Position numbers and translations under genes: made by a program
Notes under the pieces: generated by a model
Told to the model about the DNA's origin: nothing
Database searches by the model: none
The model's input: only the letters and a program-made list of their open reading frames with translations
In this document: positions 37,603 to 46,602 of the stretch, in pieces
Position numbering within the stretch: the stretch's first letter is position 1
Layout: the number at the start of each line of letters is the position of its first letter
Assembly: GCF_001645185.1 (NCBI RefSeq)
Contig: NZ_LXTQ01000011.1
Span: forward strand, 1-64,000
Direction of reading: 5' to 3'
Length of the DNA: 64,000 nucleotides
Source of the DNA: Methylobacillus sp. MM3
GTDB lineage: Bacteria > Pseudomonadota > Gammaproteobacteria > Burkholderiales > Methylophilaceae

Positions 37603-37710
37603 ACCCCCAGCGTGCTTTCCCGCTTCGGACAATCCGGGCCGATTCGCAAAAGAAACATCATCGGGAAGTTTTCACGGGTTTTTTCGGGAAAAACTACATA
37701 AAACCGACAT

Positions 37711-37737
37711 CAGGGTTTGCTCTCCCCATCCGTCATA
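37711..37737 (+). promoter_or_regulatory. Candidate ECF-sigma promoter of the TonB-dependent receptor
   Basis: CAGGGTTT (37711-37718) and CGTCATA (37731-37737) repeat the pair found before exbB. Upstream (37659-37698) is a degraded ATCGGGAA-GTTTTC-ACGGG element like the dyad before the sigma gene. The receptor ATG is 42 bases downstream. Confidence 0.55.
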
Positions 37738-37778
37738 AAGGTATCGACAACCACAAATGACGATATCGGGGAGACCAA

Positions 37779-40700
37779 ATGGTTGCAGCACATTCACGAC
37801 AACAAAAGATGCTCGCAGAAGCATTCGCCTTGAAAATATCCCGCAGAGCAGTAGCTGGCGTCCTGCCATCCCGCAGTTACCCTGAACTGTCCGCAAGCGG
37901 CAGGGCAGGCATATCTTCCAGAATCGCGGCCTTGCTTGGTTATGCCGCGCTCGGCTTCGCACTGCATGCTGCCGCCGAACCCGTGAGCGTCAACCTGCCC
38001 GCACAGCCCCTGACGGATTCGCTCACCCAGCTCGCCAAAAAGGCAGGCGTCAGCGTGGTGTTCGACAGTACGCTGGTCTCGGGCAAAACCGCGCCCGCCC
38101 TCAATGGCGCCTGGGAGCCTGACGAAGCCTTCCGCCGACTGCTGCGCGGCAGCGGCCTGCAAATCACCATGGAAGGCGACACGGCCCTCATCCGCCGCCA
38201 AGCGCCAGGTGCGAAAAACGAAACCATCAAAACCGAAGTGGTCGACGTCCGTGCCTCGCGCTTCAAGCAGGTTGGCCCGATGCCGGGCCTGAATCTGACC
38301 AGGGAGGAAATCCCCGGCAACGTGCAGAGCATCAGCGCCGAGGAAATCAAGGAATCCAAGGCAATGACGATCGCCGAACTGTTCAACAGCCGCTTGCAGT
38401 CCGTCAACGTGAATGACTACCAGGGCAATCCGTTCCAGATGGACATCACCTATCGCGGTTTCACCGCAGGTCCGCAGATCGGCATGCCGCAAGGGCTGTC
38501 AGTGTTCTTCGACGGCGTGCGCGTCAACGAGCCGTTCGGCGACGTAGTCAACTGGGATTTGATTCCTATGAACGCGCTCGCCAGCGTCGACGTCTTTCCC
38601 GGCTCCAACCCCGTGTTCGGCCTCAACACCCTGGGCGGTGCGGTCGCCATGCGCACCAAGAACGGCTTCGACGACCCCGGCACCGACATTCAAGTCCTGG
38701 GAGGCTCCTTCGGCCGCAAGCAGGTCATGATGTCCACTGGCGGCAGCAAGGGCAATGTCGCCGGCTTCTTCGCGCTCAACCGCTTCGAAGAAGACGGCTG
38801 GCGTAACAACTCTCCCAGCAAGGTGATGCAGGCCTACGGCAAGGCCAGCTTTCGTACAGACAATCTCGACTTGCACGGCAGCGTGACCTATGCCGGCAAC
38901 GACCTTGTCGGCAACGGCCTGATACCCAAGGAAATGTACGAGCAGGACAACGAAAGCGTTTTCACCTCGCCCGACAAAACCAGGAACGAGCTGTTGCAAT
39001 TCCAGGTGGCTGGCGCGTTTCAGGTCAACGACACCTTCAGTGTCACCGGGCAAGCCTATCGCCGCAAGAGCGACCGCAAGGCGGTGACGGGGGATATCAA
39101 TCGAGAGTTTGCGGAAGGCAGCGGCAATAATACCGCCAAAGGAAATGCCACCAGGCGCGCTTTGCCGGGGGAGAGCCCCGTATGTGCTTTCGCCAGCACA
39201 AATGCTTACGGGTTACCGAATTATTACATTACGCCGACAATATTTAGCGGATTTACGCTGGCGCATCTCAATGCGTTTGACTATACCGCCGGCAATACAT
39301 CCTACGATCTGGATGGCGATGGCGACTATGACGTGGCTGACGCCATTGCCGACGGCTCAATCGATCCCTCCACACTCAATGGAACGATTCCGGCAAGTCT
39401 CTCAGATTATATAGCCGCAGGGACTGCCTTCGAGGCGGGCATGTTCACTGGAGTCCGTGGCGGAGGCTTCTTTAGCCAAGGCAGTACTTACATTGATGCC
39501 ACCGATTCCGACGGCAATGGCGAAGGTGATTATCTCTATTCAGGGGTATTGGGCGGCGATTTCATGGGCGTCTGGGCGAATTTACTCTCTGATCAAGATG
39601 TCCCCTCCTATTTTCTCAATCCCAATGATGGCACCACCTACACCCTGCTGGCGGCCGAGTCACTCAATGGTGCGGGCTGCGGCGATTCCGGTACTTACGC
39701 CAATGCCGAGTACGAAAGCGGACTTATTTACGTAGTGGACGGTAACGGTGACCGAATTCGGCGTAACGGAGCAGTTGAAGCCGGAGGCACAGGGACTGGT
39801 TACGTCGATGGTACACCTAACGCCATTCTGTCCTCGGTGGATATCGGGCAAATTGTCCGAGGCGGCTCCATGCAATTTAACTGGGATACGGGGCGTCACA
39901 AATTCATGGTCGGTACCTCCCTGGACTATGCCACCAATACCTATACCAATTCGCAACTGCTGGCGCTGCTCGATGCCAATCGCAAGGCCTATGCCGCACC
40001 GGATGAAATCGGGTATGAATTCGCAGCTGCTACCTACCCGGTGCGCAACAACGATTTCAGCGGCAGCAGCAAGACTCGTAGCGCGTATCTGAGCGAAACC
40101 TTCACGCCTGTGGAGCGGTTCCACTTTTCGGCCAGCGCACGTTATAACCATACCCGTGTAATGACCCGGATGCGGACACGCAGCAACACCGAGGACGTCG
40201 ACTTGAGGGCCATGTCGAGCCAGTATATGAGCTACTTGTTGTGTGAAGGAGCGGCATTGTCCGATTGCGACCAGTATCTGCTCAACAATCCGGTTCCTTC
40301 TCCCGATGCGTTGGTTGGCGGCTCCTTTGCGGGGGAGTCCTATTTCGACCCCTGGGAAAGAGAAGTGGCGACCTACCACAAGATTAACCCTGCATTCGGA
40401 GCAAGTTGGTCGCTGCGAGATCACATCAATGTGTACGGTAACTGGAGCCAGGGTACGCGCACACCTTCCGCTATCGAACTGGGCTGTGCTTTCGATTCCA
40501 CCATTGTGACCAAGCATCCATTGACAGGACAAACCATTTCCCCAACGCCGCGCAGCCTGGTCAATGGCCGTTCCTGCACCTTACCCACAGCCTTGTCCGG
40601 TGATCCTTATCTGCCGCAGGTCGTGGCCCGCACGCTGGAATTTGGCGCACGCGGCAAGCTTGTCAACGGTTGGGACTGGAACGCAAGCATCTACAACACC

Positions 40701-41447
40701 AACCTGCAGGACGACATCTACTTCGTTGCGTACACAGCCACCCAGAGCTTTTTCGACACTATTGGCAAGACACGTCGGCGCGGGCTTGAACTTGGCTTGG
40801 GCGGCAAGGAGGGCAGATGGGATTTGCGTGCCAACTACTCGCTCACCGACGCCACCTTCGAGGCCGTGGCAAAGATCGTCAACGCTGACAACAGCGCGGT
40901 CAATCACCAGCTTGGAACAGCCAACTACAACATGATGACGATAGAGCCCGGTGACCGCATGCCGGGGATTCCGCTGCACAACATCAATCTCAACCTGGGG
41001 TATCAGGCCACAGACAAGTGGCGCATCGGGCTCACCATGGTGGCGCACAGCTGGTCGTATGCCAGAGGCAACGAGAACAATGAGCATGGACCGGCGGTGC
41101 AGTCGTATCAGCGGGTTATAAGCGGCGTTCCCACTACCGTGACCCGCCGCTTCAACGGTGACGGGAAGACATCCGGATATGCGGTATTCAACTTCAATAC
41201 CAGCTATGACTTCGGCAACGGCTGGATTGCCAACCTGACAGTCAACAACCTGCTGGACAAGGAGTATTTCAGCGCCTCGCGTATCGATATCAACCCGTTC
41301 TCGCCGTCGATAAATGGTGCGATTGGGGCGAGCGGCTTCAACTACAACTCCAACGAGTGGCAATCGACGACCTTCGTTGCGCCAGGCGCGCCGCGCGCTG
41401 CATGGTTCACCTTGAAGTACGACTTTGGTACGGATAAGCGGAAATGA
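37779..41447 (+). CDS. TonB-dependent outer-membrane receptor with STN signalling domain (FecA-like)
   Basis: A 1222-residue receptor, larger than usual. An extended N-terminus (~60 residues) ends in an export-like helix (IAALLGYAALGFALHAAAEP). The STN domain (~70-135: VNLPAQPLTDSLTQLAKKAG, ALNGAWEPDEAFRRLL) is the type that signals to FecR/FecI. A plug domain (~165-300: GNVQSISAEEIKESKAMTIA, FNSRLQSVNV) and a beta-barrel follow. Residues ~505-660 form an insert with Asp-rich loops (DLDGDGDYDV, DSDGNGEGDY, VDGNGDR) resembling calcium-binding turns. It ends YDFGTDKRK, with three extra residues after the usual terminal region. The substrate is unknown. Confidence 0.92.
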   Translation: MVAAHSRQQKMLAEAFALKISRRAVAGVLPSRSYPELSASGRAGISSRIAALLGYAALGFALHAAAEPVSVNLPAQPLTDSLTQLAKKAGVSVVFDSTLVSGKTAPALNGAWEPDEAFRRLLRGSGLQITMEGDTALIRRQAPGAKNETIKTEVVDVRASRFKQVGPMPGLNLTREEIPGNVQSISAEEIKESKAMTIAELFNSRLQSVNVNDYQGNPFQMDITYRGFTAGPQIGMPQGLSVFFDGVRVNEPFGDVVNWDLIPMNALASVDVFPGSNPVFGLNTLGGAVAMRTKNGFDDPGTDIQVLGGSFGRKQVMMSTGGSKGNVAGFFALNRFEEDGWRNNSPSKVMQAYGKASFRTDNLDLHGSVTYAGNDLVGNGLIPKEMYEQDNESVFTSPDKTRNELLQFQVAGAFQVNDTFSVTGQAYRRKSDRKAVTGDINREFAEGSGNNTAKGNATRRALPGESPVCAFASTNAYGLPNYYITPTIFSGFTLAHLNAFDYTAGNTSYDLDGDGDYDVADAIADGSIDPSTLNGTIPASLSDYIAAGTAFEAGMFTGVRGGGFFSQGSTYIDATDSDGNGEGDYLYSGVLGGDFMGVWANLLSDQDVPSYFLNPNDGTTYTLLAAESLNGAGCGDSGTYANAEYESGLIYVVDGNGDRIRRNGAVEAGGTGTGYVDGTPNAILSSVDIGQIVRGGSMQFNWDTGRHKFMVGTSLDYATNTYTNSQLLALLDANRKAYAAPDEIGYEFAAATYPVRNNDFSGSSKTRSAYLSETFTPVERFHFSASARYNHTRVMTRMRTRSNTEDVDLRAMSSQYMSYLLCEGAALSDCDQYLLNNPVPSPDALVGGSFAGESYFDPWEREVATYHKINPAFGASWSLRDHINVYGNWSQGTRTPSAIELGCAFDSTIVTKHPLTGQTISPTPRSLVNGRSCTLPTALSGDPYLPQVVARTLEFGARGKLVNGWDWNASIYNTNLQDDIYFVAYTATQSFFDTIGKTRRRGLELGLGGKEGRWDLRANYSLTDATFEAVAKIVNADNSAVNHQLGTANYNMMTIEPGDRMPGIPLHNINLNLGYQATDKWRIGLTMVAHSWSYARGNENNEHGPAVQSYQRVISGVPTTVTRRFNGDGKTSGYAVFNFNTSYDFGNGWIANLTVNNLLDKEYFSASRIDINPFSPSINGAIGASGFNYNSNEWQSTTFVAPGAPRAAWFTLKYDFGTDKRK

Positions 41448-41718
41448 TGCTTGGCGTGAAGAGATCAGGAAATTTTCTCGGAAATATCGGGAGTAATTCT
41501 GTGGTTGAGCTTGAGCTTTGATTGCAACATCCGCCAGCCCGCAGTTGAAGGGGTGGTGAACGCAGTGGGAGAAAGTGGGCAGGCATTGTGACTGCCCGCA
41601 AGTTGGATTTGGCTTTCCATCGTTCCGTAGAGCTTACACGGCGTTACAAGACGAAGGGGCCAGATGGGTGTCGCGGGCAGCCACAAATGCCTGCTCATTG
41701 TAACGTAAAGGAAAAAGC

Positions 41719-42648
41719 ATGAAAAACAACATGATTCTGAAAGCGGCGGTACTTGGCGCTCTGGGTCTGGTTTCGGCTCAGGCGATGGCAACCGGTCTGG
41801 TCAACCTGCCTTCCACCGGTTTTGCGGTTGGTTCCGATACCTCGCCTTACACGTTGTGCAATACCACCAGCAACTTCGGTTCGGGGGATGCGACATACCC
41901 CACGACCCTTGCTAACAACACTTGCGCAGTATTTCCGGCAAACGTTAACACTGCGCCGGAAGCCAGCTTTACTCTGGTTACTAGCGTCGCCCGCAACATC
42001 GTGTTGAATGATGCTACGTACACCAACGGTACCAACGTTACGGTGGGTAGCGTGGTCGACAGAATCTGGCGCAAATCCTCCACCAATGAGTGCATCTACG
42101 GTGCTCAGATCACCCTGACCAATACGGATTACGACCTCAACACGGCCGGCAGTCAGTATCTCGAGGTAAATGACTTCGTACGCGCCGGCTTCAGCGGCCG
42201 TACCGTCAATGCCGGCTACTTTGTCAACAACTCCAATCAAGAGGACGTGGTATCTCGTATGGGCCGCACTAACGTGTCTGTGCAGCACCGCGCAGATGCA
42301 AGCGATGCAACGGGTCAAACTCCTGCGTCTGGCTATGTTGCCCAGCCGTTGACCACGCCAACCCCGGCCAGCACGCCGATCAATGGTGTCAATGCGTGGC
42401 CCGGCAGCGCACCTAGTGCATCGCAGCAAAGCGCCGCGCTGGATGGCAATTATGTCGACTTCACCATCGATGCGAACTACCTGGATGACGACAGGAGCAA
42501 GACGCCATCGTCTCCCTACACATACGTGAAGACCAGCTGCTCGTCTTCCACCCACACTGCTACGGCCGGTGCGCTGACCTTCCGTCAGACCGGTCAGGAG
42601 CAAGCTCCGTGGATTTCGTTCAGCATCAGCGGTTTTGTGCCTAACTAA
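41719..42648 (+). CDS. Exported protein of unknown function, possible secreted ligand-binding protein
   Basis: A 309-residue protein that I do not recognise. It has a clear signal peptide (MILKAAVLGALGLVSAQAMA) and a good ribosome-binding site (AAAGGA). The mature part is rich in Thr, Ser, Asn and Gly, has four cysteines (LCNTTS, NTCAVF, NECIYG, TSCSSS) that could make two disulfides, and has no membrane helix, lipobox or PEP-CTERM tail. It ends WISFSISGFVPN. It stands alone between the TonB receptor and the secretion operon, making it the best candidate for a substrate of that machine. Confidence 0.75.
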   Translation: MKNNMILKAAVLGALGLVSAQAMATGLVNLPSTGFAVGSDTSPYTLCNTTSNFGSGDATYPTTLANNTCAVFPANVNTAPEASFTLVTSVARNIVLNDATYTNGTNVTVGSVVDRIWRKSSTNECIYGAQITLTNTDYDLNTAGSQYLEVNDFVRAGFSGRTVNAGYFVNNSNQEDVVSRMGRTNVSVQHRADASDATGQTPASGYVAQPLTTPTPASTPINGVNAWPGSAPSASQQSAALDGNYVDFTIDANYLDDDRSKTPSSPYTYVKTSCSSSTHTATAGALTFRQTGQEQAPWISFSISGFVPN

Positions 42649-42678
42649 TTCGGCGGCAGTTCAGCCGAGCTAGTGAAC

Positions 42679-42702
42679 GCGCGGGGGCTTAGGCTCCCGC
42701 GC
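42679..42702 (+). terminator. GC-rich hairpin after the exported protein
   Basis: GCGCGGGGGC and GCTCCCGCGC pair around TTAG (one G-U), 30 bases after the stop codon. It has no U-tract, so it may be a weak terminator or an mRNA-stabilising stem. Confidence 0.4.
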
Positions 42703-42769
42703 ATTCATCACCGATATCACAAAACATGCAGTTATCAATCTCCAGGAATTTACAGATTTACTCGGATTC

Positions 42770-44959
42770 ATGTCAGACAAATCCACAGAACACCTGATGC
42801 AGCAATCTGTGCAATTGCAGCAGGCGGGCAGATTGATTGAGGCGCGCGCTGCATTGCGCAAGATCCTAAAGCAATCGCCGCTGCATGCCGAGGCGCTGTA
42901 CCTCACTGGCATGAGCTACCTGAGAGCGCAGGAGTCTGAGAAGGGCGCGGATTACCTCCGGCGTGTGCTAGCGCTGCGTCCCGACTACGCGGAGGCACAC
43001 TACAACCTCGGTGTGGCGCTAGGAAAGCTGCAGCGCAACGAAGAAGCCCTGGAATGTCACCGCAAGGCCGTTGCTTGCAAACCGGATTACTGGAAAGCCC
43101 GCGTGCGCATGGGCGAATTGCTGAACTTGTTGCAGCGCCATGCTGAGGCGCTGGCGCAGTGCCTACAAATCGCCGCGATCAGGCCGGATTGCGCCGATGC
43201 CTATTTCGGTATGGGAGTGGCACATGCGGCGCTGGCGCGGCCGGAAGAAGCGATAATCGCGTACCGGCAGGCTGTCCGATTCGACCCCTGGCATGGGGAT
43301 GCCCATAACAATCTCGGGTTCACGCTTGGTGCCTTGAATCGCTTCGACGAGGCGATTGCTGCATTCAGTGCCGCCATCGCCGTTAAGCCGGACCATATGG
43401 ACGCGCATGTCGGTCTTGCGCGTGTTCTCACCAATCAGAAACGCCATGACGAGGCGATTGGGGCCTACCTCAAAGCCTACTCGGTACGTCCCGATGCCGA
43501 ATGCGCATACGAATTGGCGCGCCTGCTGCATGAATTGAATCGCTTCGATGAGGCGGCCGACTACTACCGCAAGGCGGTGACCGCGAAGCCGGACTATGTG
43601 AAGGCGCTCGACGGGTTGGGAAATGCGCTTGCCGACCTCAAGCGGCATGACGAGGCTGTCGTTGCATTCAAGAAGATTCTCGCGCTCGACCCGAACGATG
43701 TGCCTGCGCTCGTCAACCTCGGCAACACCTTGTATGAAAGCCGGGTGTTCGAGGAAGCGATCGACTGCTTCCAGCGGGTTTTTACGCTCGACCCGGATAA
43801 CGTCGCCGCGCATAACGGCCTGGGCAGCGTCTTGGTCGAGCTCAACCGCGTAGATGAAGCAATCGCGTGTTTCGATCATGCACTGGAACTTGACCCGCGC
43901 TACGACGGCGCCGTCTACAACCTCGGCGTGGCGATGGAGCGGCAGTTCCGCTACGACGAGGCTTTGGAAAAATACGAGCAGGCCATCGCGCTGAAGCCGG
44001 ATTTCGCCGAAGCCTGCTGGAATCGCGGGCTGGTGCATCTGCTGCACGGGCGTTTCCGCGCCGGCTGGTCGGGTTACGAATGCCGCCGCCAGTTGCGCGG
44101 CGCGGCAGCGCTACCGGAGATGCCCTACCCGGCGTGGGACGGCACGGCGGACATCGGCAGCAGGAAGCTGCTGATTCAGGCCGAGCAGGGATTTGGCGAC
44201 GCGATACAGGCGGTGCGCTACATCCCTTTGCTGGAACAGCAGGGCGTCGAGTGCTGGATGCAGTGCCTCAAATCACTGTCCGGCATCGTTCGCAGGAGCT
44301 TTCCGCAGGTGCATGTCGTGGAAGTCGGCGAGGTGCCGCCAGGGCTGGATTTCTACATCCCGGTCATGAGCCTGCCCCGCGCCATGCAAACAAACGCCGA
44401 AGTTGATATTCCCGCCCAGGTACCTTATCTCGCGGCCGACCCGGAGCAGGTCGCCTACTGGCAGCAGCAACTGCCTGCAAGTTTCCGCAATCGTGTCGGG
44501 CTCGTGTGGCGGGGCAACCCCAAGCATGGCAACGACCACAACCGCTCATCCCGGCTGAACGACTACCTGCCGGCGATTACGGGTAACACCGACGTGCTGT
44601 TCGTCACCCTGCAAAAGGACCTGACGGCGGAAGAGCAAGCTTTGCTACAGGGCCGGGCGAATGTGAAGACGCTCGATACCGAACTGACCGACTTCGACGA
44701 ATCGGCTGCGGTGATGTGCAGTCTGGATGTTGTGATCAGCATCGACTCGGCCCCAGCGCATCTCGCCGGTGCGCTCGGCGTGCCTGTCTGGATATTGCTG
44801 CCTTTTTACGGCGAATGGCGCTGGATGCGCGACCGGGACGACACGCACTGGTATCCCACAGCAAAGCTGTTCCGGCAGGCGGCGTTCGGGGATTGGCCCG
44901 GCGTCATTCGCACTATCGACAATCAACTTAAGCAATTGGGAGAAGCAACGAATGCGTAA
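42770..44959 (+). CDS. TPR-repeat protein fused to a glycosyltransferase-like domain
   Basis: A 729-residue protein. Residues ~1-430 are about eleven or twelve tandem TPR units of ~34 residues (recurring AHYNLGVALGKLQRNEEALE, PDYVKALDGLGNALADLKRH, NVAAHNGLGSVLVELNRVDE). Residues ~440-729 resemble glycosyltransferase family 9/heptosyltransferases: LLIQAEQGFGDAIQAVRYIP, VGLVWRGNPKHGNDHNRSS, then VVISIDSAPAHLAGALGVPV near the end. It could glycosylate a secreted or surface protein. Its stop overlaps the pseudopilin gene by eight bases, tying it to the secretion operon. Confidence 0.85.
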   Translation: MSDKSTEHLMQQSVQLQQAGRLIEARAALRKILKQSPLHAEALYLTGMSYLRAQESEKGADYLRRVLALRPDYAEAHYNLGVALGKLQRNEEALECHRKAVACKPDYWKARVRMGELLNLLQRHAEALAQCLQIAAIRPDCADAYFGMGVAHAALARPEEAIIAYRQAVRFDPWHGDAHNNLGFTLGALNRFDEAIAAFSAAIAVKPDHMDAHVGLARVLTNQKRHDEAIGAYLKAYSVRPDAECAYELARLLHELNRFDEAADYYRKAVTAKPDYVKALDGLGNALADLKRHDEAVVAFKKILALDPNDVPALVNLGNTLYESRVFEEAIDCFQRVFTLDPDNVAAHNGLGSVLVELNRVDEAIACFDHALELDPRYDGAVYNLGVAMERQFRYDEALEKYEQAIALKPDFAEACWNRGLVHLLHGRFRAGWSGYECRRQLRGAAALPEMPYPAWDGTADIGSRKLLIQAEQGFGDAIQAVRYIPLLEQQGVECWMQCLKSLSGIVRRSFPQVHVVEVGEVPPGLDFYIPVMSLPRAMQTNAEVDIPAQVPYLAADPEQVAYWQQQLPASFRNRVGLVWRGNPKHGNDHNRSSRLNDYLPAITGNTDVLFVTLQKDLTAEEQALLQGRANVKTLDTELTDFDESAAVMCSLDVVISIDSAPAHLAGALGVPVWILLPFYGEWRWMRDRDDTHWYPTAKLFRQAAFGDWPGVIRTIDNQLKQLGEATNA

Positions 44960-45374
44960 AGTGGAAAGTTCTTTCCAGCAGGGTTTTACTTTGCTCGAAC
45001 TCCTGGTCGTCATGGTCATCATCGGCCTCTTGGCCGGCTATGTCGGCCCCAAGTATTTCGCGCAGATCGGTAAATCCGAGGTGAAGACAGCCCGGGCCCA
45101 GATCGATGCGCTGGGCAAGGCGCTGGATCAGTACCGGCTGGATGCCGGACACTATCCGACTACCGAGCAGGGGCTGCTGGCATTGAATGCCGCGCCGGCT
45201 GGAGAAGGGCGCTGGGGCGGGCCTTATCTGCAAAAAGCGGTGCCGCTCGACCCATGGGGCAAGCCTTATCAGTACAAAAGTCCGGGAGAGCATGGCGAAT
45301 ACGATTTGATCTCATTTGGCAAGGACGGGCAGGCGGGCGGGCAGGACGAGTCTGCGGATGTGGTGAACTGGTGA
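44952..45374 (+). CDS. gspG: Type II secretion major pseudopilin GspG-like
   Basis: A 140-residue pseudopilin with a prepilin leader MRKVESSFQQG followed by FTLLELLVVMVIIGLLAGYV, with Glu5 in place. The C-terminal globular part has the GspG pattern (HYPTTEQGLLAL, GPYLQKAVPLDPWGKPYQY, GEYDLISFGKDGQ), including the calcium-loop region. It starts at ATG 44952 behind GGAGAAG, inside the end of the TPR gene. As the major pseudopilin it should build the periplasmic pseudopilus. Confidence 0.93.
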   Translation: MRKVESSFQQGFTLLELLVVMVIIGLLAGYVGPKYFAQIGKSEVKTARAQIDALGKALDQYRLDAGHYPTTEQGLLALNAAPAGEGRWGGPYLQKAVPLDPWGKPYQYKSPGEHGEYDLISFGKDGQAGGQDESADVVNW

Positions 45375-45414
45375 GGTCAGCCCGGCCAATGTGTATTCCA
45401 AGCCAACGTAAATC

Positions 45415-46602
45415 ATGAAGTTCGACCTGAAAGTCGTGCGCGGTGAAGACATCGGCTCGCTGTCGCTGGAAGCCAGTGATGTTTTGCAGGCCCAGGCGCA
45501 GGCCGAGGCACAGGGGTATTCGGTACTGACGGTGCATGCCGCGGCGGTGCGATCCGGATTTTCGCCGTTTCGTCGTTCGTCGTTCAGCCTGCTGCTGTTC
45601 AGCCAGGAATTGCTCTCCCTGCTGGATTCCGGTTTGAGTCTGGTGGAATCCATGGAGGCCCTGACCGAAAAAGAGCATCACGCTGAAACGCGCGCAGTGT
45701 TGCAGCAGGTGATGGCCGCGCTGTACGAAGGCTTGCCGCTGTCCGCGGCGCTGGAGCGTACTCCCGCGTTTTTTCCGCCGCTGTATGTGGCGATGATCCG
45801 CGCCAGCGAGCGTACCGGGGACATGGTGCACGCCCTGGCGCGGCATGTGACTTATCAGTCGCAGATCGATGCAGTGCGCAAGAAGATCGTCACCGCCTCG
45901 ATTTATCCGGTACTGCTGATGGTGGTGGGCGGGCTGGTGATGCTGTTTTTGCTGGGTTATGTGGTGCCCCGATTCAGCACGATTTATGAAAGCTCCGGTG
46001 CCAGCCTGCCCTGGATGTCGCAGATGCTGCTGGTCTGGGGGCGATTGATGCAGCAGTACGGCGGTCAGGTGATGCTGGCGTTTGGCGTGGCGGTCGGCCT
46101 TGCAGGCTACGCGCTGTCTCGCCCTGCGGCGAGGAAGCAATTGATGGACTGGGTATGGCGGTTGCCCGCATTTGGCGAGACCTTGCGCATTTATCAACTG
46201 GCGCGTTTCTACCGCACCCTGGGCATGCTGCTCAACGGCGGGATTCCGCTGGTGACGGGCATGCAGATGGTGGCTTTGCTATTGCAGCCCTTGCTGCGCG
46301 AGAGCCTGAAAGAGGTCGAGCAGGAGGTGCGCGAAGGCAAGCCCTTGTCACAATCGATGGAGTTGCACGGTATGACCACGCCGGTGGCGCTGCGCATGCT
46401 GCGCGTGGGCGAGCGCACCGGGCGCATGGGCGAAATGATGGAACGCATCGGGACGTTTTACGACGACGAGATCGCCCGGGCGGTGGACTGGTTTACCCGA
46501 CTGCTGGAGCCTTTGCTGATGGTGGTGATCGGACTGGTCATCGGCGTGGTGGTGACGCTGATGTACATGCCGATTTTTGAACTGGCGGGGAGTGTGCAAT
46601 GA
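45415..46602 (+). CDS. gspF: Type II secretion inner-membrane protein GspF-like
   Basis: A 395-residue polytopic platform protein of the GspF/PilC family with the two repeated cytoplasmic domains and three membrane helices. Motifs include FSQELLSLLDSGLSLVESME, LSAALERTPAFFPPLYVAMI, LMVVGGLVMLFLLGYVVPRF, FYRTLGMLLNGGIPLVTGMQ and the final helix PLLMVVIGLVIGVVVTLMYM. It couples the assembly ATPase to pseudopilus growth. Its stop overlaps gspE by ATGA. Confidence 0.93.
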   Translation: MKFDLKVVRGEDIGSLSLEASDVLQAQAQAEAQGYSVLTVHAAAVRSGFSPFRRSSFSLLLFSQELLSLLDSGLSLVESMEALTEKEHHAETRAVLQQVMAALYEGLPLSAALERTPAFFPPLYVAMIRASERTGDMVHALARHVTYQSQIDAVRKKIVTASIYPVLLMVVGGLVMLFLLGYVVPRFSTIYESSGASLPWMSQMLLVWGRLMQQYGGQVMLAFGVAVGLAGYALSRPAARKQLMDWVWRLPAFGETLRIYQLARFYRTLGMLLNGGIPLVTGMQMVALLLQPLLRESLKEVEQEVREGKPLSQSMELHGMTTPVALRMLRVGERTGRMGEMMERIGTFYDDEIARAVDWFTRLLEPLLMVVIGLVIGVVVTLMYMPIFELAGSVQ

